From: Synanceia verrucosa
Lineage: Eukaryota > Chordata > Actinopteri > Perciformes > Synanceiidae
Direction of reading: 5' to 3'
Length of the DNA: 64,000 nucleotides
Assembly: GCA_029721515.1 (NCBI GenBank)
Contig: CM056564.1
Coordinates: 4,817,011 to 4,881,010, forward strand
Part shown: positions 1 through 12,400 of the stretch, piece by piece
Layout of the letters: every line of letters begins with the position of its first letter
Position numbering within the stretch: position 1 is the stretch's first letter
The notes under the pieces: generated by a model
The model's input: only the letters and a program-made list of their open reading frames with translations
What the model was told of the DNA's origin: nothing
Databases searched by the model: none
Program-made: the position numbers and the translations under genes

Positions 1-153
1 ACATCATCACAACTCTGGCTCCCAATTACGCGGGTTATATACGAATTATAGTGCAGTACTTTTCGTAGTAATTTGTATGAATATTGGATGAGAACAGCCT
101 GACTTTAATGAGTGCATGACAGTTCCTTCAGCCTCTTTTCATCTTCTCCTCAG

Positions 154-354
154 GAGGAAGAAAAGACCCCCAAAGATCTGGACTTTTGGCTCGAGGATCT
201 CTACACACCAGGATTTGACTCTTTGCTGAAGAAGAAAGAAGCCGAACGCAAAAGAAAAACACTCTGTAAAGTTCTTTCTTCAATCATTGTGTCTGTTTGT
301 GCAGTGCTCGTTGTAATTTTAGTGCCAGTGTTGGTTCTGCAGAAGAAAAACTGA
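154..354 (+). CDS. minar2: Last coding exon of a MINAR-family (KIAA1024-like) membrane protein, probably minar2
   Basis: A polypyrimidine tract ending in CTCCTCAG (to 153) is followed by an open frame of 66 codons and a TGA stop at 352-354. The fragment starts acidic (EEEK), then has the motif FWLEDLYTPGFDSLL (fragment residues 11-25), a basic stretch KKKEAERKRK, and one hydrophobic segment of about 23 residues (40-62) ending in QKKN. Recalled family knowledge: MINAR1 and MINAR2 share this C-terminal layout of a D-x-x-FWL-x-D-YTPG-D-LLK block before a terminal membrane anchor. Human MINAR2 lies in the same 5q23 region as SLC12A2, which favours minar2 over minar1. Upstream exons lie outside the window, so the gene is partial here. 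I read the frame as entering at phase 0, which needs the previous exon to confirm. The paralogue is less certain than the family. Confidence 0.6.
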   Translation, partial: EEEKTPKDLDFWLEDLYTPGFDSLLKKKEAERKRKTLCKVLSSIIVSVCAVLVVILVPVLVLQKKN

Positions 355-1740
355 CGGACAGACAGATGACCAGTGGAGAGACAAAGGTTGAGAAGCATTT
401 ACAGGAACATTTCTTTCCATCGTTAAATTTGACTGTGTCCTAGAGCTTGGATCTGACTGCTCCCTGGGCCAGGAACTCTACATTAGATCAGAGAGGCTGG
501 AGGCTAGCAGGAAGGATGAAGACTGCAGACTCACAGCGCTGCACACAAGGAAAGTCTTGGTTTTTCTGACCTCTGAGTGATTTAACACCCAGGGTGACAG
601 ATTGATTATTATTATTGCATATGTAAGGTACAAAAAGTGAAGTGCAGGAACAATCATCACTGTGGATTATATAAGAAGATAAATACATAAACAAATATGC
701 AGATCATGTATATAGGTTGACCAGGTTTGCACAGTGCATCAGTTTTGATGCATTCCACAAATTAAGGCATCGTCCCTCATTTGATTAGCAGCTACAACAA
801 AGTGTGGCTCACAGATGTGAGCATGTTGATCTGTGGAAAACCAGGAGAGGCTCAGCAAACAGAAAAGGTCACAGCAGCTGAACTGATGAACGTTTTTACC
901 ACACTGTGCAGCGTTCACAAACATACTGATCTATTAAGAAATGAGCAGCTCATGTTTCCAGGCTCAGACTTTAATTCTGTCGATGCATGGAAGCAAACTA
1001 TCCCATACAGAAATGTGACTTTTGCTTCCACTGATAACTGTTTAACTTTAATAGAAGTGTTGGAAAAATCCAAACCAAAAATATCTCCTCAGTCTGTTCT
1101 ATTCAAAATAAAGGCTCAGTGCACAGCATGCAATATTATTTCATTGTACTGATATTTCTAAGTTAATGGCTTCACCTGAAATGTTTGTTCTTTAGGGTTA
1201 GATGGACATCCTCTCTGACCCACCTGGTCACCCTATATGTATAAGGCCAACGTATCCAATAATTGACAATTCAATCAGTTTCACCATGGCAACCCTGCAG
1301 CAACACAAACTGATCTGGATCTTTCAGCCAATGAGGGCAGTGAAACCCTCCGTTGAGTTAAGTGCTTTAGCTTTTACAGGAACAGTGTGCAGCATATCCA
1401 ACAGAAATGGAACAGCACAATCATGATTATGTTTTCATTGTGAATAACTAGTAGGACTTGTTGCGATTCGTTAGCTCAGAATGAGCCCCTCATGGTCCTC
1501 TTTACAGAGTCCATCATATTTCTACAGTAGCCCAGAATGGACAAACCAGACTTGTGAGGAGCCACTAAACAAGCAAAGTGAATGATAACACAGAATGTCT
1601 TCTATTTTTGGGTAAATGTGAGGTTTGTTTGTAAAGGACACATTGTAAAGCCCTCTGAGGATAATTTGTAATTTGTGATATTGGACTACAGAAATAAAAT
1701 TTGACTTGACTCGTACTTCTATTTATTTTCCATCATCAGC
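355..1740 (+). other. Putative 3' UTR of the MINAR-family gene
   Basis: No coding feature follows the TGA at 352-354. Two AATAAA hexamers could end the transcript, at 1107-1112 (3' UTR of about 750 nt) and 1693-1698 (about 1.35 kb). The second lies in a dispersed fish repeat (roughly 1640-1715) that recurs inverted at about 10484-10580, so it may be coincidental. Open frames here, for example 781-1152, have no recognisable domain and are treated as chance. Confidence 0.4.
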
Positions 1741-1744
1741 TTAA

Positions 1745-3562
1745 AGGTGCAACTGACAGCATTAAGTCACTCAGTAATTCAATGTTCCTGAGCTGTGTCT
1801 GACCACGCCCCCTCTCTGGAGAGAGGAAGTGGCTCTCTCTCTTGCCTTACCATGCACTTCTGTTTACTTACAGATGCACACTGGCAAAAGAAACTACCTT
1901 TACTCTGCAGTGCATGGACAGCACCGTTAACAGTAGTCAGAGTCACCCAAATTACAAATAAGTGTATAACATTAGCTTCAAATGAGCCTTGTGCTAACAG
2001 AGCTTATGTTGAATGTCTCCTGATATTATTACTAAAGGACCACCAGAACTTCCCAAAGTTTTGCATGTGTGCGCCCATCATTTCACGGAGGACTGCTTTG
2101 TAAACATTAGTGACAGGTCCGTTAACACCAATGTGTTGGCGCATGTGTCGAGCTCATAGAGCGAAACCCTGTGTCGGTGCGCGTATCGCTTTAAGAAAAA
2201 GTCACGTGACTGATACAGCGAATGTTTCGTGTGTCACTGAGGCACCAAACTGTGTTGATAAGGTAGCGCATCTGTCAACGGGATGCATCTCTGCAAAAAA
2301 AAACCAACAAAAAAACAAAAAACATTGCAAGGTTTATTTCATCCTGTTCCTCTGAGTTATCGCTTGATCTATCAGAATTCAAATCCATTTCAAAGTGATT
2401 CTTAGTTTAAATTACTCATTTTCTGCAGGTTAAATGCTGCATTTGTTCAAGAGAACTATCATACATAAACAAAAGCACCCCCTCAATGCTGAGGCACTTA
2501 ACAGCAAGGCATGAAAAAGAAGAGGCCACAAATACACCTACAATAAACACAGGTAGGCCTGAGCGTGACGTCATGTCGCTGTGCATTTTGCAAAAACTCC
2601 TGTTTCGAAATAAAAATGCATAAACCTGCCCTTGTCCCTTCAATAACATGTTCACAAGCACTCAAATTTTATGAGTTTTACAAAACTTTCACGAATTTTA
2701 CATTTTCCCTTATTCCTTTGCTTTTTTTTTGTCAATTCTGCTTTTGACACACTGCATTAGGCAGTGATATTACATTGGTTATATTCAGAATAATTGGAAT
2801 ACACACACTTTTCTTTCATTCAGTCAAGACTATCATTTTTTTAACCACTTGGTGTCCGTATGTGTATGGTTCAGTGGCACAGTCTTTATCCATGTTGCCT
2901 GCAATTATTTATTAAGTCCGGCAGATGTCGTCCTTGAGTGATACACTAACACAGTGTCAACACAGTATCGACACAGGTGCCACACACCCCTTGAGGCATC
3001 ATCAACCCATCACTAGTAAACATGGGCCCATACAAATTAGGCTTTGCTACACAGCTGAAGTTGAAGCATGGAGCGTGATAGTAGCTGTAGTGTTAGCACT
3101 GCAGCTACCCAAGGTCCAGAGCTGCAGCTATAGCTGCTAACCGGAGGTCAGGTTAGCTCAAAGCTAACCGAGCAAACCGAAGCGATTGTTGCAGTACTAA
3201 CTGAGCTCCAGACCTCCGCTTAGCTCGGTCAGTACTGCAGCAGTAGCTCCGGTAAGCTCTGCAGCTATTGATGCTAACGTTTAGCTATTGCCAGCTGCTC
3301 TGTAACTTTAGAGGAGGGCTCATACCCAGGGCTTCTCAAAGGCAGTGTGCTCTACTGGAGGGAGGGGCATCCCTCCTCTTGACATCATAAGGAGAAAAAT
3401 GTTCAACTCGCCTGTTTCAGCACACATTGTCAAAGAAGAGGAGCAAGCAGGGGAAGAAGGTGACAGACTTTTTTCACTCCTGGGGTCTCATTCACAGGCT
3501 ATGGGGACACATAGTACTGTTATACTACCTTTATAAAGTGAATTTTGCATCATAGGTGACCT
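1745..3562. mobile_element. Candidate decayed TTAA-bounded (Kolobok-like) DNA transposon with a THAP-like remnant
   Basis: The segment is bounded by TTAA at 1741-1744 and 3563-3566. Both ends begin AGGT when read inward, but similarity stops after a few bases, so the two ends may belong to different elements. Around 2058-2110 on the plus strand, one frame reads VCAHHFTEDCFVN. This resembles the Cys-x3-HF-x-x-D-CF core of a THAP zinc finger. THAP proteins with TTAA target sites are typical of Kolobok transposons (family knowledge). No long open frame survives. A GCAGCTA/GTTAGCT-rich imperfect palindrome occupies about 3105-3290. The class assignment is an inference. Confidence 0.35.
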
Positions 3563-3566
3563 TTAA

Positions 3567-4170
3567 ATGATTAATAATATGTTAACAAATGTATTATTCC
3601 ACCACCCAGGGTCAAATGTTTACCACTGCTGCCCTAAATTAACAGTTCAAGTGATTACCAGAATATTTTTAATGTTTCTGTACTGGTTAATCCACCAGTA
3701 TAAAGCAAGCTCTTTAATCAAAATGTTACCTTTAATGATAAAATAAAAGTATTGTTTTTATCTAGGATTTTTAAAATTTACTGTTTTAAAAAAGCAGAAA
3801 AAAATATATATTTATCATTTATTGATGGAGATGTTAAATTGCAGTTATTTCCTGTTATTCCTGAACAGTAAAATGTGTTTTAGTGGTTGTTTGTTATTCT
3901 GGATTCATTTGTGACTTCTCAGTGAATTCCAGTGTTCTGGATCAAATGTGGGACTAAAAAGGTGAATTTAAATTCTTCACTCCTGTTCAAAATGGTGAAG
4001 AGTAGTGAACTCAAGTGAGAAACAAAGAGTCCAGTTAAAGTGAAGGAGATGATGCTGGAGAACATTAGAGTACATTAGTTTATAAAGCTATTAAACACCT
4101 ACATCTGAAGACTGTGGATGTATTTTACGGAGCACAAAAGGAGTCTTCAAATGTGACTGATTTCATTTGA
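3567..4170. other. Intergenic, no gene seen
   Basis: AT-rich sequence between the TTAA-bounded element and the most distal candidate poly(A) site of slc12a2. No supported open frame, RNA gene or recognisable repeat was found. It should separate the ends of two convergent genes. Confidence 0.4.
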
Positions 4171-4875
4171 TTTATTTATTGCAATAAAGATGTACAAAGT
4201 ATTGGTAATCATAAATGTTAAAATGTTAGAAAAAGCATATCTGTGACTGTTAACAGTACAGTGTATCAAAACATTACTGCTTCAACCGTCTGGATCGATT
4301 TCATCCAAGTTTGTGTGAAAAACAGAAACAGGTTTGATCTGCTTTTGACATGATGTCTTTTCTTCAAAAGGCATCAAAGAGATAGAAACATAGACTCGAA
4401 AAGGAGAGAAAAAGACACAATTTGCTAAAATCAAAAAGCAACAAAACAACAAAAAGAAAAAAAAAAAAATCAACATGCAAAGTGACTTACAACCAAAACC
4501 AAAATCAACTAAGAAGAAAATTGTGGAGAAAATCCCGAACTAAAATAAATATCTTTCTCCATATTGAGATTTGACATAATTATTCCACTCCCTTAATCTA
4601 TGCCATTAGACTACAGAGTTTATTTACAGGTTAGTGTGTGTTTGCAGTGTGGACACCATGGTCCATCATCATGGCTCGACACTTTACAGATGGGACCTGG
4701 AGAGGAAGAGGCGCTTTGGCAAAAATAATGCAGAGAATGACGAGGAGACCTCAGGTTTGTACAGGAGTCACACACAAACACTACTATTTGGTTGTAAAAT
4801 GTGAACAGGAGGTTGTTTTGTTTCATTTAATGTGACATTTCAAAGACAAAGATCCCAAGGTCAGACTAATACATA

Positions 4876-4916
4876 TATATGTGTGTGTGTGTGTATATAT
4901 ATATAGGCATATATAG
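4876..4916. repeat. AT/GT microsatellite
   Basis: Short alternating TATATG, GTGTGT and TATATA stretch within the putative slc12a2 3' UTR. Confidence 0.6.
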
Positions 4917-6129
4917 AGATTATTTAATATACAAATATAGAGTAACCCGTGTTCTTGTTTGTAATATTGTGAGGAGAGTGAGCGCTTCACAGCGGAGCTG
5001 AAATGACTTTCTACATCTTGTTATAGTGCACAACAGCCCCCCCTCCAAATGTTAGACTTTACCAGTTTGTTCTGTCAAGAAATGACTTAATATTGATATA
5101 ATCAAAGTGTAACTCAGTGATGCCACTGCCAGTTACAGGCTCAGCGTCCAATTTATTTATCCTTTGGTCTATTTGGTAAAAACCTGATGTGGATCAGATG
5201 AGCTGGGACCATACATTTAGTGTTTGGGGGATGCTATCGTCGGCTAGAACTTGAAGCAGAGATTGTCTTTGACTGTGTGCCTTCAATATGTTTCCAGCTC
5301 CTCACCCACTATATGCTTTTTTCACATACTGGGAAAGTGCTCAGGGTGAGCACGAGTGCATATGCACTCATAAGAAGCTCTCCTCACACGTCACACATGC
5401 ATACTAAAGTCACAAAGTCCTGGCCTACACATGGTGCAGGTGAAGCACAGAGAGATGCAGTACACTGCAGTCAATGCAGGGAACAGTTCACTGACAGGAT
5501 GGAAAACAAAAGGAGACTATATGCTAATGCCTAGCGGTGGTGTTCATCATTGTAGAGTACATTCAGCTAAGCTAAGCTTTGTGCCACTTTAATGTCCTTT
5601 TGGAATCACAAACAGTAAAGGACAGAGGACATGGAAGGAACAGCTAAATGCTAAAACAGCGGAGAGAAAAAGGTACATTAAAAATAAAGAGAACCCTGTT
5701 TTATTCCATTTGTTTTCTGGAAGTTTCTAACCAACAATCATAATCATGTGGCTAATATAATAATCATGAAGCTTTCCTTGTGATGCAGTTCAGGTCAAAG
5801 GTCACATTCTTGTTAACTGTTGACATGAGACCAGTGGGAGGAGGAAATAACTCATAATGAGCTGTGCTGTGTTTTTATCCTGGACTCTCTGTTATCTGCA
5901 TTTCTAATTGAATTATTTCAATTTTTTTTTTTTTTTTTGCAGATTTTAGTGTTCAATAATGTTTTTTTTCCACCTTTAATGGCTGCACAGTTACACTCAC
6001 CAGCAGCTTAGATTTTAGTATCAGGAACTTCCTATTCATTCTTTGTTTCACTTTAGACTCGACTTGTTTTTCTTGAATCCATATTTACAGGATTTAATCA
6101 CAACTCTTTGGGATAAGCATGGTGAAATA

Positions 6130-6410
6130 TTTTACAGGGAACATATCTTCAGTGATTGTGCACAATTTGGGGCATCTGCAGATCCTACCAACCCATAAGA
6201 CAACCCAGTCAGTTTGTATGGGCTGTCCAGATCAGAAAACATGTGATTCAACAAGCCACTCACATCTGGCTCCTCTTCCTATGCCACTATTGCCTGCTTA
6301 TTAGAGCACTATGTTTGCAGAGATGCACCGGTGGCTAAAGCGTTGTTGTGTACATTCAGACAGGATGAGATTTTGAAAATAAAAGCATGTAAACATGTTC
6401 TAGCAGAAAC
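6130..6410. repeat. Dispersed repeat fragment, second copy inverted near 20215-20345
   Basis: Part of this stretch recurs on the opposite strand within about 20215-20345. Shared blocks include ATGTGATTCAACAAGCC followed by a similar CTCCTC-rich segment. I recall this sequence as the interior of a common fish MITE that ends in TTAAAGGTCC, but those termini are not seen here, so the class is inferred. Confidence 0.45.
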
Positions 6411-8198
6411 CCAAAATAAAGCACTGATTTTACAAGCAATGGTGGAGCTTCTATTCACTAATTCACTTTGAGTTCAGACACAGCTTGTTCACCACTTCAA
6501 AAAGCAGTTTAGTCATTTAGTAACAGCAAAAAAAAAAAAAAGTTTTAATTCAGGACAACTGCATCAGAACTGTGGTTATCTGAGAATATAATAGAAGTCA
6601 ATATTGTGACCACGACTAGAACAAGGAACACGCTTCAGCTGTTTCTAACCTGTGAAACGCTCCACACATTCAAAGGCTACGAGCCCTCTGCATGAACCGA
6701 GGTGACTAGATCCTTTCACATGGACATGGACTTTTATTACAAGTGCTTACGGCAACACAAGCTCATATGCATAGAGGTATATCTTCATTCTCATGTCACA
6801 TTTGTCTTCCAGTGTGAAGCCTGTGTCGTTCACTCTCTCTGCCCATCGAGGCTTCGTAGGAATGGAGACCAGCAGCAACACAAACAGGCGTGCATGAGTG
6901 CAATGCTAAATTTACTGCGGCACTAACTCTGGCAAAGTGAGACATGTTACAGCTAATCACCAGGAACGCACAGGCCTACAGTAAGTAACGTAACAGACGG
7001 ATGCAGGTGGATTATGGGAGGAAAATGAAGTGGACATACAGTAAAGAAGCCCGCTGTGCTGCAACACTTCTCACATGTAACCAACAGGTCGCTGTCTGCA
7101 TTTCCCCACACACAATGTCCAGCCAGTATGGCTTATAAGAGAGAAGGAGCTCGTGACAATCGTTAGTTGTAGCGTTAAGGCAAGATTTTAGCTAGCTTGT
7201 TGGGTGGAGCAGTTTCATTTCAGGGGAACAAGCGAACACAGAAACGCAAGAGTGGTTGAAAGAGAGCGACTTAATTTCGTCAATCAGCAGAGATTTCCAC
7301 CTGACGAGGCGAACGGGGAAACATCGAGGTTCACATCTTTTCTGACGAACAAGAAGATCTTAAATTTAAGAACCCGTACAGACATTTTTAGGCTCTGCGC
7401 CTCAAACATGAGCCGCGTTTTGTGTGGAGTAGCTGACCATAAATATTCAACAGCTTTAAAAAGGAAGACTGAAAAGAGAATAAACAATAACAAAAAAACG
7501 CTATGGCCCAAAATAAACGTATTGATTCGGGTAAAAAGACAGAGAAAGTCTTCAAGTGGACACCCTTCATCAAATTCATGCAATCCACAATGCTCCAACT
7601 AAGAAGGAATCACATTTAAAACTCAGTAAAACTAGCTAGTATCCACTAATATAATAAGTATAATATTGTCAATCTGGATAGAGATTATAATTCTTTCATC
7701 TGATTTAACTGGAAGGCACATCCATAAGGCTTCAGAAGGTGTTGCAAAGCGTTCTCTCCCAACATTTAAGGATAACAACAGGGTGATTATTGCTGCATCA
7801 CACGCAAACAACTGATCCAATTAACTCGACAAGTATGACGCTGAGATACTCGTATCGTGAGGACAGCAATGTGAACGACGTGCACGACTGCTTCAGAGCC
7901 TGAGAGAAATCATCTTTGACAAAAATGAGAATGAAATTAGAAGAAACTAGAGCTACAAGAGAGAAACAAACAGAAAGAACAGAGCAGAGTGGGCGATGCG
8001 ACATTCCTCTCATCACTTTTTTTTTTCTCTACCAGTTGGTTCATCTTTAATCATATTACCAGCACTGTTTCCATCAATGGCTGTGTTTTCTCCTGTCTCT
8101 GGAGTGTATGTGGTGCACCTTCAGGTCTGGACTGGTGTATGTGGCTCTGCTCCAGGAGGCAGATGTGGATGTGAGATTTAAAAACTTGGATTGTGTTT

Positions 8199-8334
8199 TT
8201 AGGAGTAGAAGGTGAGAACGCTCTGGTGGTTGCCTCGCACCAGCAGGATGGGAGGCAGGTCCTTGGAGAGCGCCTCCAGCCAGGCCATGTACAGAGCGCT
8301 GGACACAGCGCCCTTCCTGGCCAACGGCAGACTC
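8199..8334 (-). CDS. slc12a2: slc12a2 exon 27: C-terminus and stop
   Basis: Residues 1119-1163 and TAA (8199-8201). MSLPLARKGAVSSALYMAWL then the invariant terminal SLC12 sequence LVRGNHQSVLTFYS. Confidence 0.96.
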
Positions 8335-9391
8335 CTGCAGGAAGAGGAGAGGGAACCTGTTAGCAGGACCGATACTGAGCTAACGCTAATGACTAATGAG
8401 CAGTGTTCAACCACATCCTTTAGAAAAACAGACAGGAAGATGTGGTTCATCTACAAAAATGTTCTTGGTGCATTTTATTATGAAAAACCTTCCTCCATAA
8501 ATGAAGCACAGCAAACGACACAGCTTATGATTTCTCATGAAGCCCTGAAATCCTTGGAGAGACACTCTTGGACTTCGCTGCCCTCTGCATCCTGACTGGA
8601 CGGACACCTGACTGGATTTCTGAATGATGTATTTAGTATTTTTAACTCATTGAGTGTCAGCTCTTTTATGAAACATAAAGTGACTCGTGCCAGCATTTTT
8701 GGCCATTTTGAGTTATATTTCTAGACCCACAGAATATTTTGTACTATGACTCTGTGATAAAGTGGAGACTTGTCCAGGGTGTACCCTGCCTTTCACCCTA
8801 AGACAGCTGGGATAGACTCCAGCCCCCCTGTGACCCTATGAGAGGATAAGAGGTAGAAAATGGATGGATGGAATAGCTCAAATGAAAGAAGAGACTCTCT
8901 ATTTCATCATGAAAAAAATGTTTGCTTTTACCTTGTTCCATTCTTGTTTTATCAGAAGTAGACGACATTTTCACCAAAAACACTTTTTTCTAGTACTGAT
9001 CCAGACATCTCCACCTCTCTTTATGTCCCAACTACAAATCCCAGAAGCCCCAAAATTACTCACAGGCTGTAAGAGAGCGCCCTCTTGTGCCAGCCACCGA
9101 AAAAAAACACTTTAATGTGTATATATAGGTGAATAGCACTCAATGAGTTAAATATTTTTGACATTCTAATGTTGCACAATTAAATATGATGAGCATTTCA
9201 GAGAGATGTTTATATAAAGTTTTTGCAAAATGCTAATTTTTTATAGTTCACTTTTATTTTCTTAGTCTTGCTTTGGATTTAAAGTAATTCTTAAATTAAT
9301 GTAGAAAGACAACTTAATAAAAGGGAGCCTCATGACTCCACTGATTGATGACGTTGTGGAAATGATCCTGTCGTGCGTGCGTGCGCATGCA

Positions 9392-9423
<32 letters not shown>

Positions 9424-12400
9424 CACACACACGCACACACGCACACACGCACACACACACACACACAGCAGCTTACATGACGATGAGGTTGGCTGTGCTT
9501 GAGTGCTCCTTCAGCAGCTCGTTGAGTCTGATCTGGCGATTGGTCTGAAGAGTAAAAACAAACACAGGTTGAAACACTGAGGCATCGACTTACCAGATAA
9601 CTATCACACTGAGCCAGCAGCATCGCTCACACCCTCACACTGCTGCACTCACCCCTCCTGAGCTTTTCTAGATGAGATCATGTCTTAGTGTTTAAATGCA
9701 TAATATGTATAAGTCGGTTGTTTGCAGTCATGCAGCATTCAAAGTCCCCAGTGAGCGAGGGAGAGAGAGCGAAGCAGCCAAACAGAGATTGAAAAATGAC
9801 AGCAGAAAGTCCAGGCAGGATCCAGACAGAGCACACTCTGCAGTGGCTCACTGTGATGACCTTCTATCAGTCCATGCTCAGTGCTTGAACAAACAGGTGC
9901 TGACCTTGGCTCGGTACAGTTCCAGCTCGTTGTCAGTGATCCTCCAGGGTTCGCTGTTCTTCATCCTCTCGGCCACTTCCTGCTCCATGTCGTCTTCCTT
10001 CAGCCGATACGGCTCGATCATCTCCTCAAAGGCCGCCACACTACACAGCAACAACAGCATAATCAACAACAACAGCAACGACCTTGAAGAAGACTCATCC
10101 TGAGGCTAGCTTCACTTAGATCAGTTAGACATAACATATATGGTAAAATAAACCTCTGAGGGCCGAGGGTTACTTTTGCAGTTGTGACTATTTTGTTTTT
10201 ATTAGGGCTGTTGAAATTAGCGCGTTAACGTGATTAATTGGTGTTAACTTGCATGGTAACTCTACTTGGACAAACTGCCTGAAACGCATTACAAGAGACG
10301 TGCTGGCAGGTCATGAAGCAGAACTCCATTCAAAAAAAATCAAGGAAACTAACAACGCAGTCATAACTAATGATCAAACATGCTGATAAAATTAGATTAA
10401 CAATCTTTTCTGAATCTGTCCAAGCTTCTCCTGTAATTCAGCAAACTAATAATCCACCAAAGAGCATCGTTTAAGTATTAAATTGTCAAGTCAATTTTAT
10501 TTGTATAACCCAATATCACAAATTACCAATTTGCCTCAAAGGGCTTTACAATCTGTACAGGATGACACCCTCTGTCCTTTTTTATACTGTAATGTGAAAT
10601 GGATGAAAAGGAAAAGAGAAAGAGATGTTCTTAAGTTTAAAGGGGAAGTGCCGTTTTTTCCCCCCTCATCTGTTAATTGAGAAATGGTCAAGTTTGTGTC
10701 ATTTTCTGGCTGCATTTCAGTGCCCCCTTCACTCCTGTTAAATGGATATCATCAAATCCAAATATCATCAGAAATACTCCAGATGACTCCAAAGTGAAAT
10801 GGGTGAGTAAATGGCAGTATTTTATCCCAGAAATAAGGTCCAAGTTGTAACAAAAAAAAAAAAAAAAAATGGCACTTCCCCTTTAACTTTGACAGTCCTT
10901 GTACTTATCAATTATGATGCAGACAGGAATACAAAGACATCCATTCCCAAACAAGTTAACAGCCTTTGTCTCAAATGCACATTAGGCATGTTTCCATTAA
11001 GTGCACTTTATCTGAAAAGTGATCAGAAGTTCATGCTAAAGTAGGGTGACCATATTTTGATTTCCTAAAAAGAGGACACTCGCCACACTTCTTTTCTTTT
11101 GTAACTCCCTGACTTTTGAGACATCCTGCCGTCTCCCCCACTCGTTAGTCATGCTGTCTGTTAGCGCTGTGCAGGCTGAATGACGGAGCAGCTGGACTGA
11201 TCCATTTTACGTAAATAGAGAGGGGGAAGTGAGAAATGTTTCCAACAACAGTCCAACACTGACACAGGGGAGGGGGCACACGCTAATACACACACAGAAG
11301 GAAAATCAGACAAAAAAAAAACCAAAAAAAAAAACCCGGATGCCGCAGACGGGACATAACAAGTGGACATGTCCGGTTAAAAGAGGACGTTTGGTCAGCC
11401 TATGCTAAAGGCTACTAATGCTGTAATCTAAATCGCTGCTATAATTGCCTCTTCACCCAGGTCATTGGAAACAAGAATTAGTTCTCAACTGACTGACTTA
11501 AAATAAAGGTTAAATCAAATAAATAAAATAATCTGCCAGTAAACAGCAGAAGTTGAGGTTCTTCTAACCTCAGATTGCGAGTGAAAATGGGTTCCCAGGC
11601 TCCTCCAGTGTCCTAAACCTCAAACTGCTCCTGAAGGCTGAACCACGAGTGTGTGAATGACTAGAGATCAGATCCAATTAACCAAATTAATTAGGTTGTC
11701 TCCTTGCCTGGCAGCATCAGTGAATGAATGAGTGTGAATGGATGAATGCAGACATAAAAAGGCAAGTGCATTTACCATTTATAGGACAGTTTATTTCACC
11801 ACTCTCTATATTTTTAAATGGCCTTTAATATAATTTCACAGCTTATTTGAGAGTTTACATTAAGAGCTGCTGGTCCAGGTGAGTAAAAGTTTTTTGTTTT
11901 TTTTTTTCTGATGGAGAGGAATGACGGTGTAAACTGTAAAAATGTGACTCTGAAAGAGACTTACTGCTCCTTCTTGGGTTTGGTGTTTACGTCTCCCAGC
12001 ACGGTGATGTCCGAGAAATCTATCCTGAACTTGCTGAGCAGAGTGGCCATCCTGCGGAGAAAAGGCAAAAACAAAGAGCTTTGGGATAAATACTAGACAC
12101 CAGCTGCAAGACATTTTCAATCAGAGGAGCTGTGGCTAGAGATAAGAGCACTGAGTCACCCTGAAGGCCACGGAGGCTGCTTTAAATAGCTCCGTTTGAA
12201 CATGGAGCGTCTGAGAGGATGGGGCAGGTGGGGCCGGCTTTACTGGGAGCACTGTGGCATTCTGGGTATGACAGTCATTTCCTTTAGCTTCAACTTCAAA
12301 GACAACAGCAATACTCAGTCACTGTTTCACGTCAAATGTGAGATTTTCAGCCAAATAAAGAGATTACTTTTCCACTTTTACAATGAAAACTATTGAAAGT

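Larger units (their letters stand above)
4171..8198 (-). other. slc12a2: Putative 3' UTR of slc12a2 with several candidate poly(A) signals
   Basis: This region lies immediately after the slc12a2 stop codon on the minus strand. AATAAA hexamers (TTTATT on the plus strand) occur at 6733-6738, 5700-5705, 5152-5157 and 4619-4624, and a double hexamer lies at 4171-4180. Vertebrate NKCC1 mRNAs have long 3' UTRs of several kilobases, so a distal site is plausible, but sequence alone cannot choose. The region contains a dispersed repeat fragment (about 6130-6410), a poly(T) run near 5922-5938 and a poly(A) run near 6529-6541. Open frames on both strands at 7204-7602 show no domain. Confidence 0.45.

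Noticed and set aside
781..1152. 123-codon plus-strand frame downstream of the minar2 stop
   Set aside because: No family resemblance and no splice context. It is treated as 3' UTR.
7204..7602. 132-codon plus-strand frame with an antisense partner of 104 codons
   Set aside because: No recognisable domain and AAA-rich composition. It lies in the putative slc12a2 3' UTR and is most likely chance.
9361..9470. CRISPR-like regular repeat
   Set aside because: Simple dinucleotide repeat in a vertebrate intron, with no spacers or cas genes.
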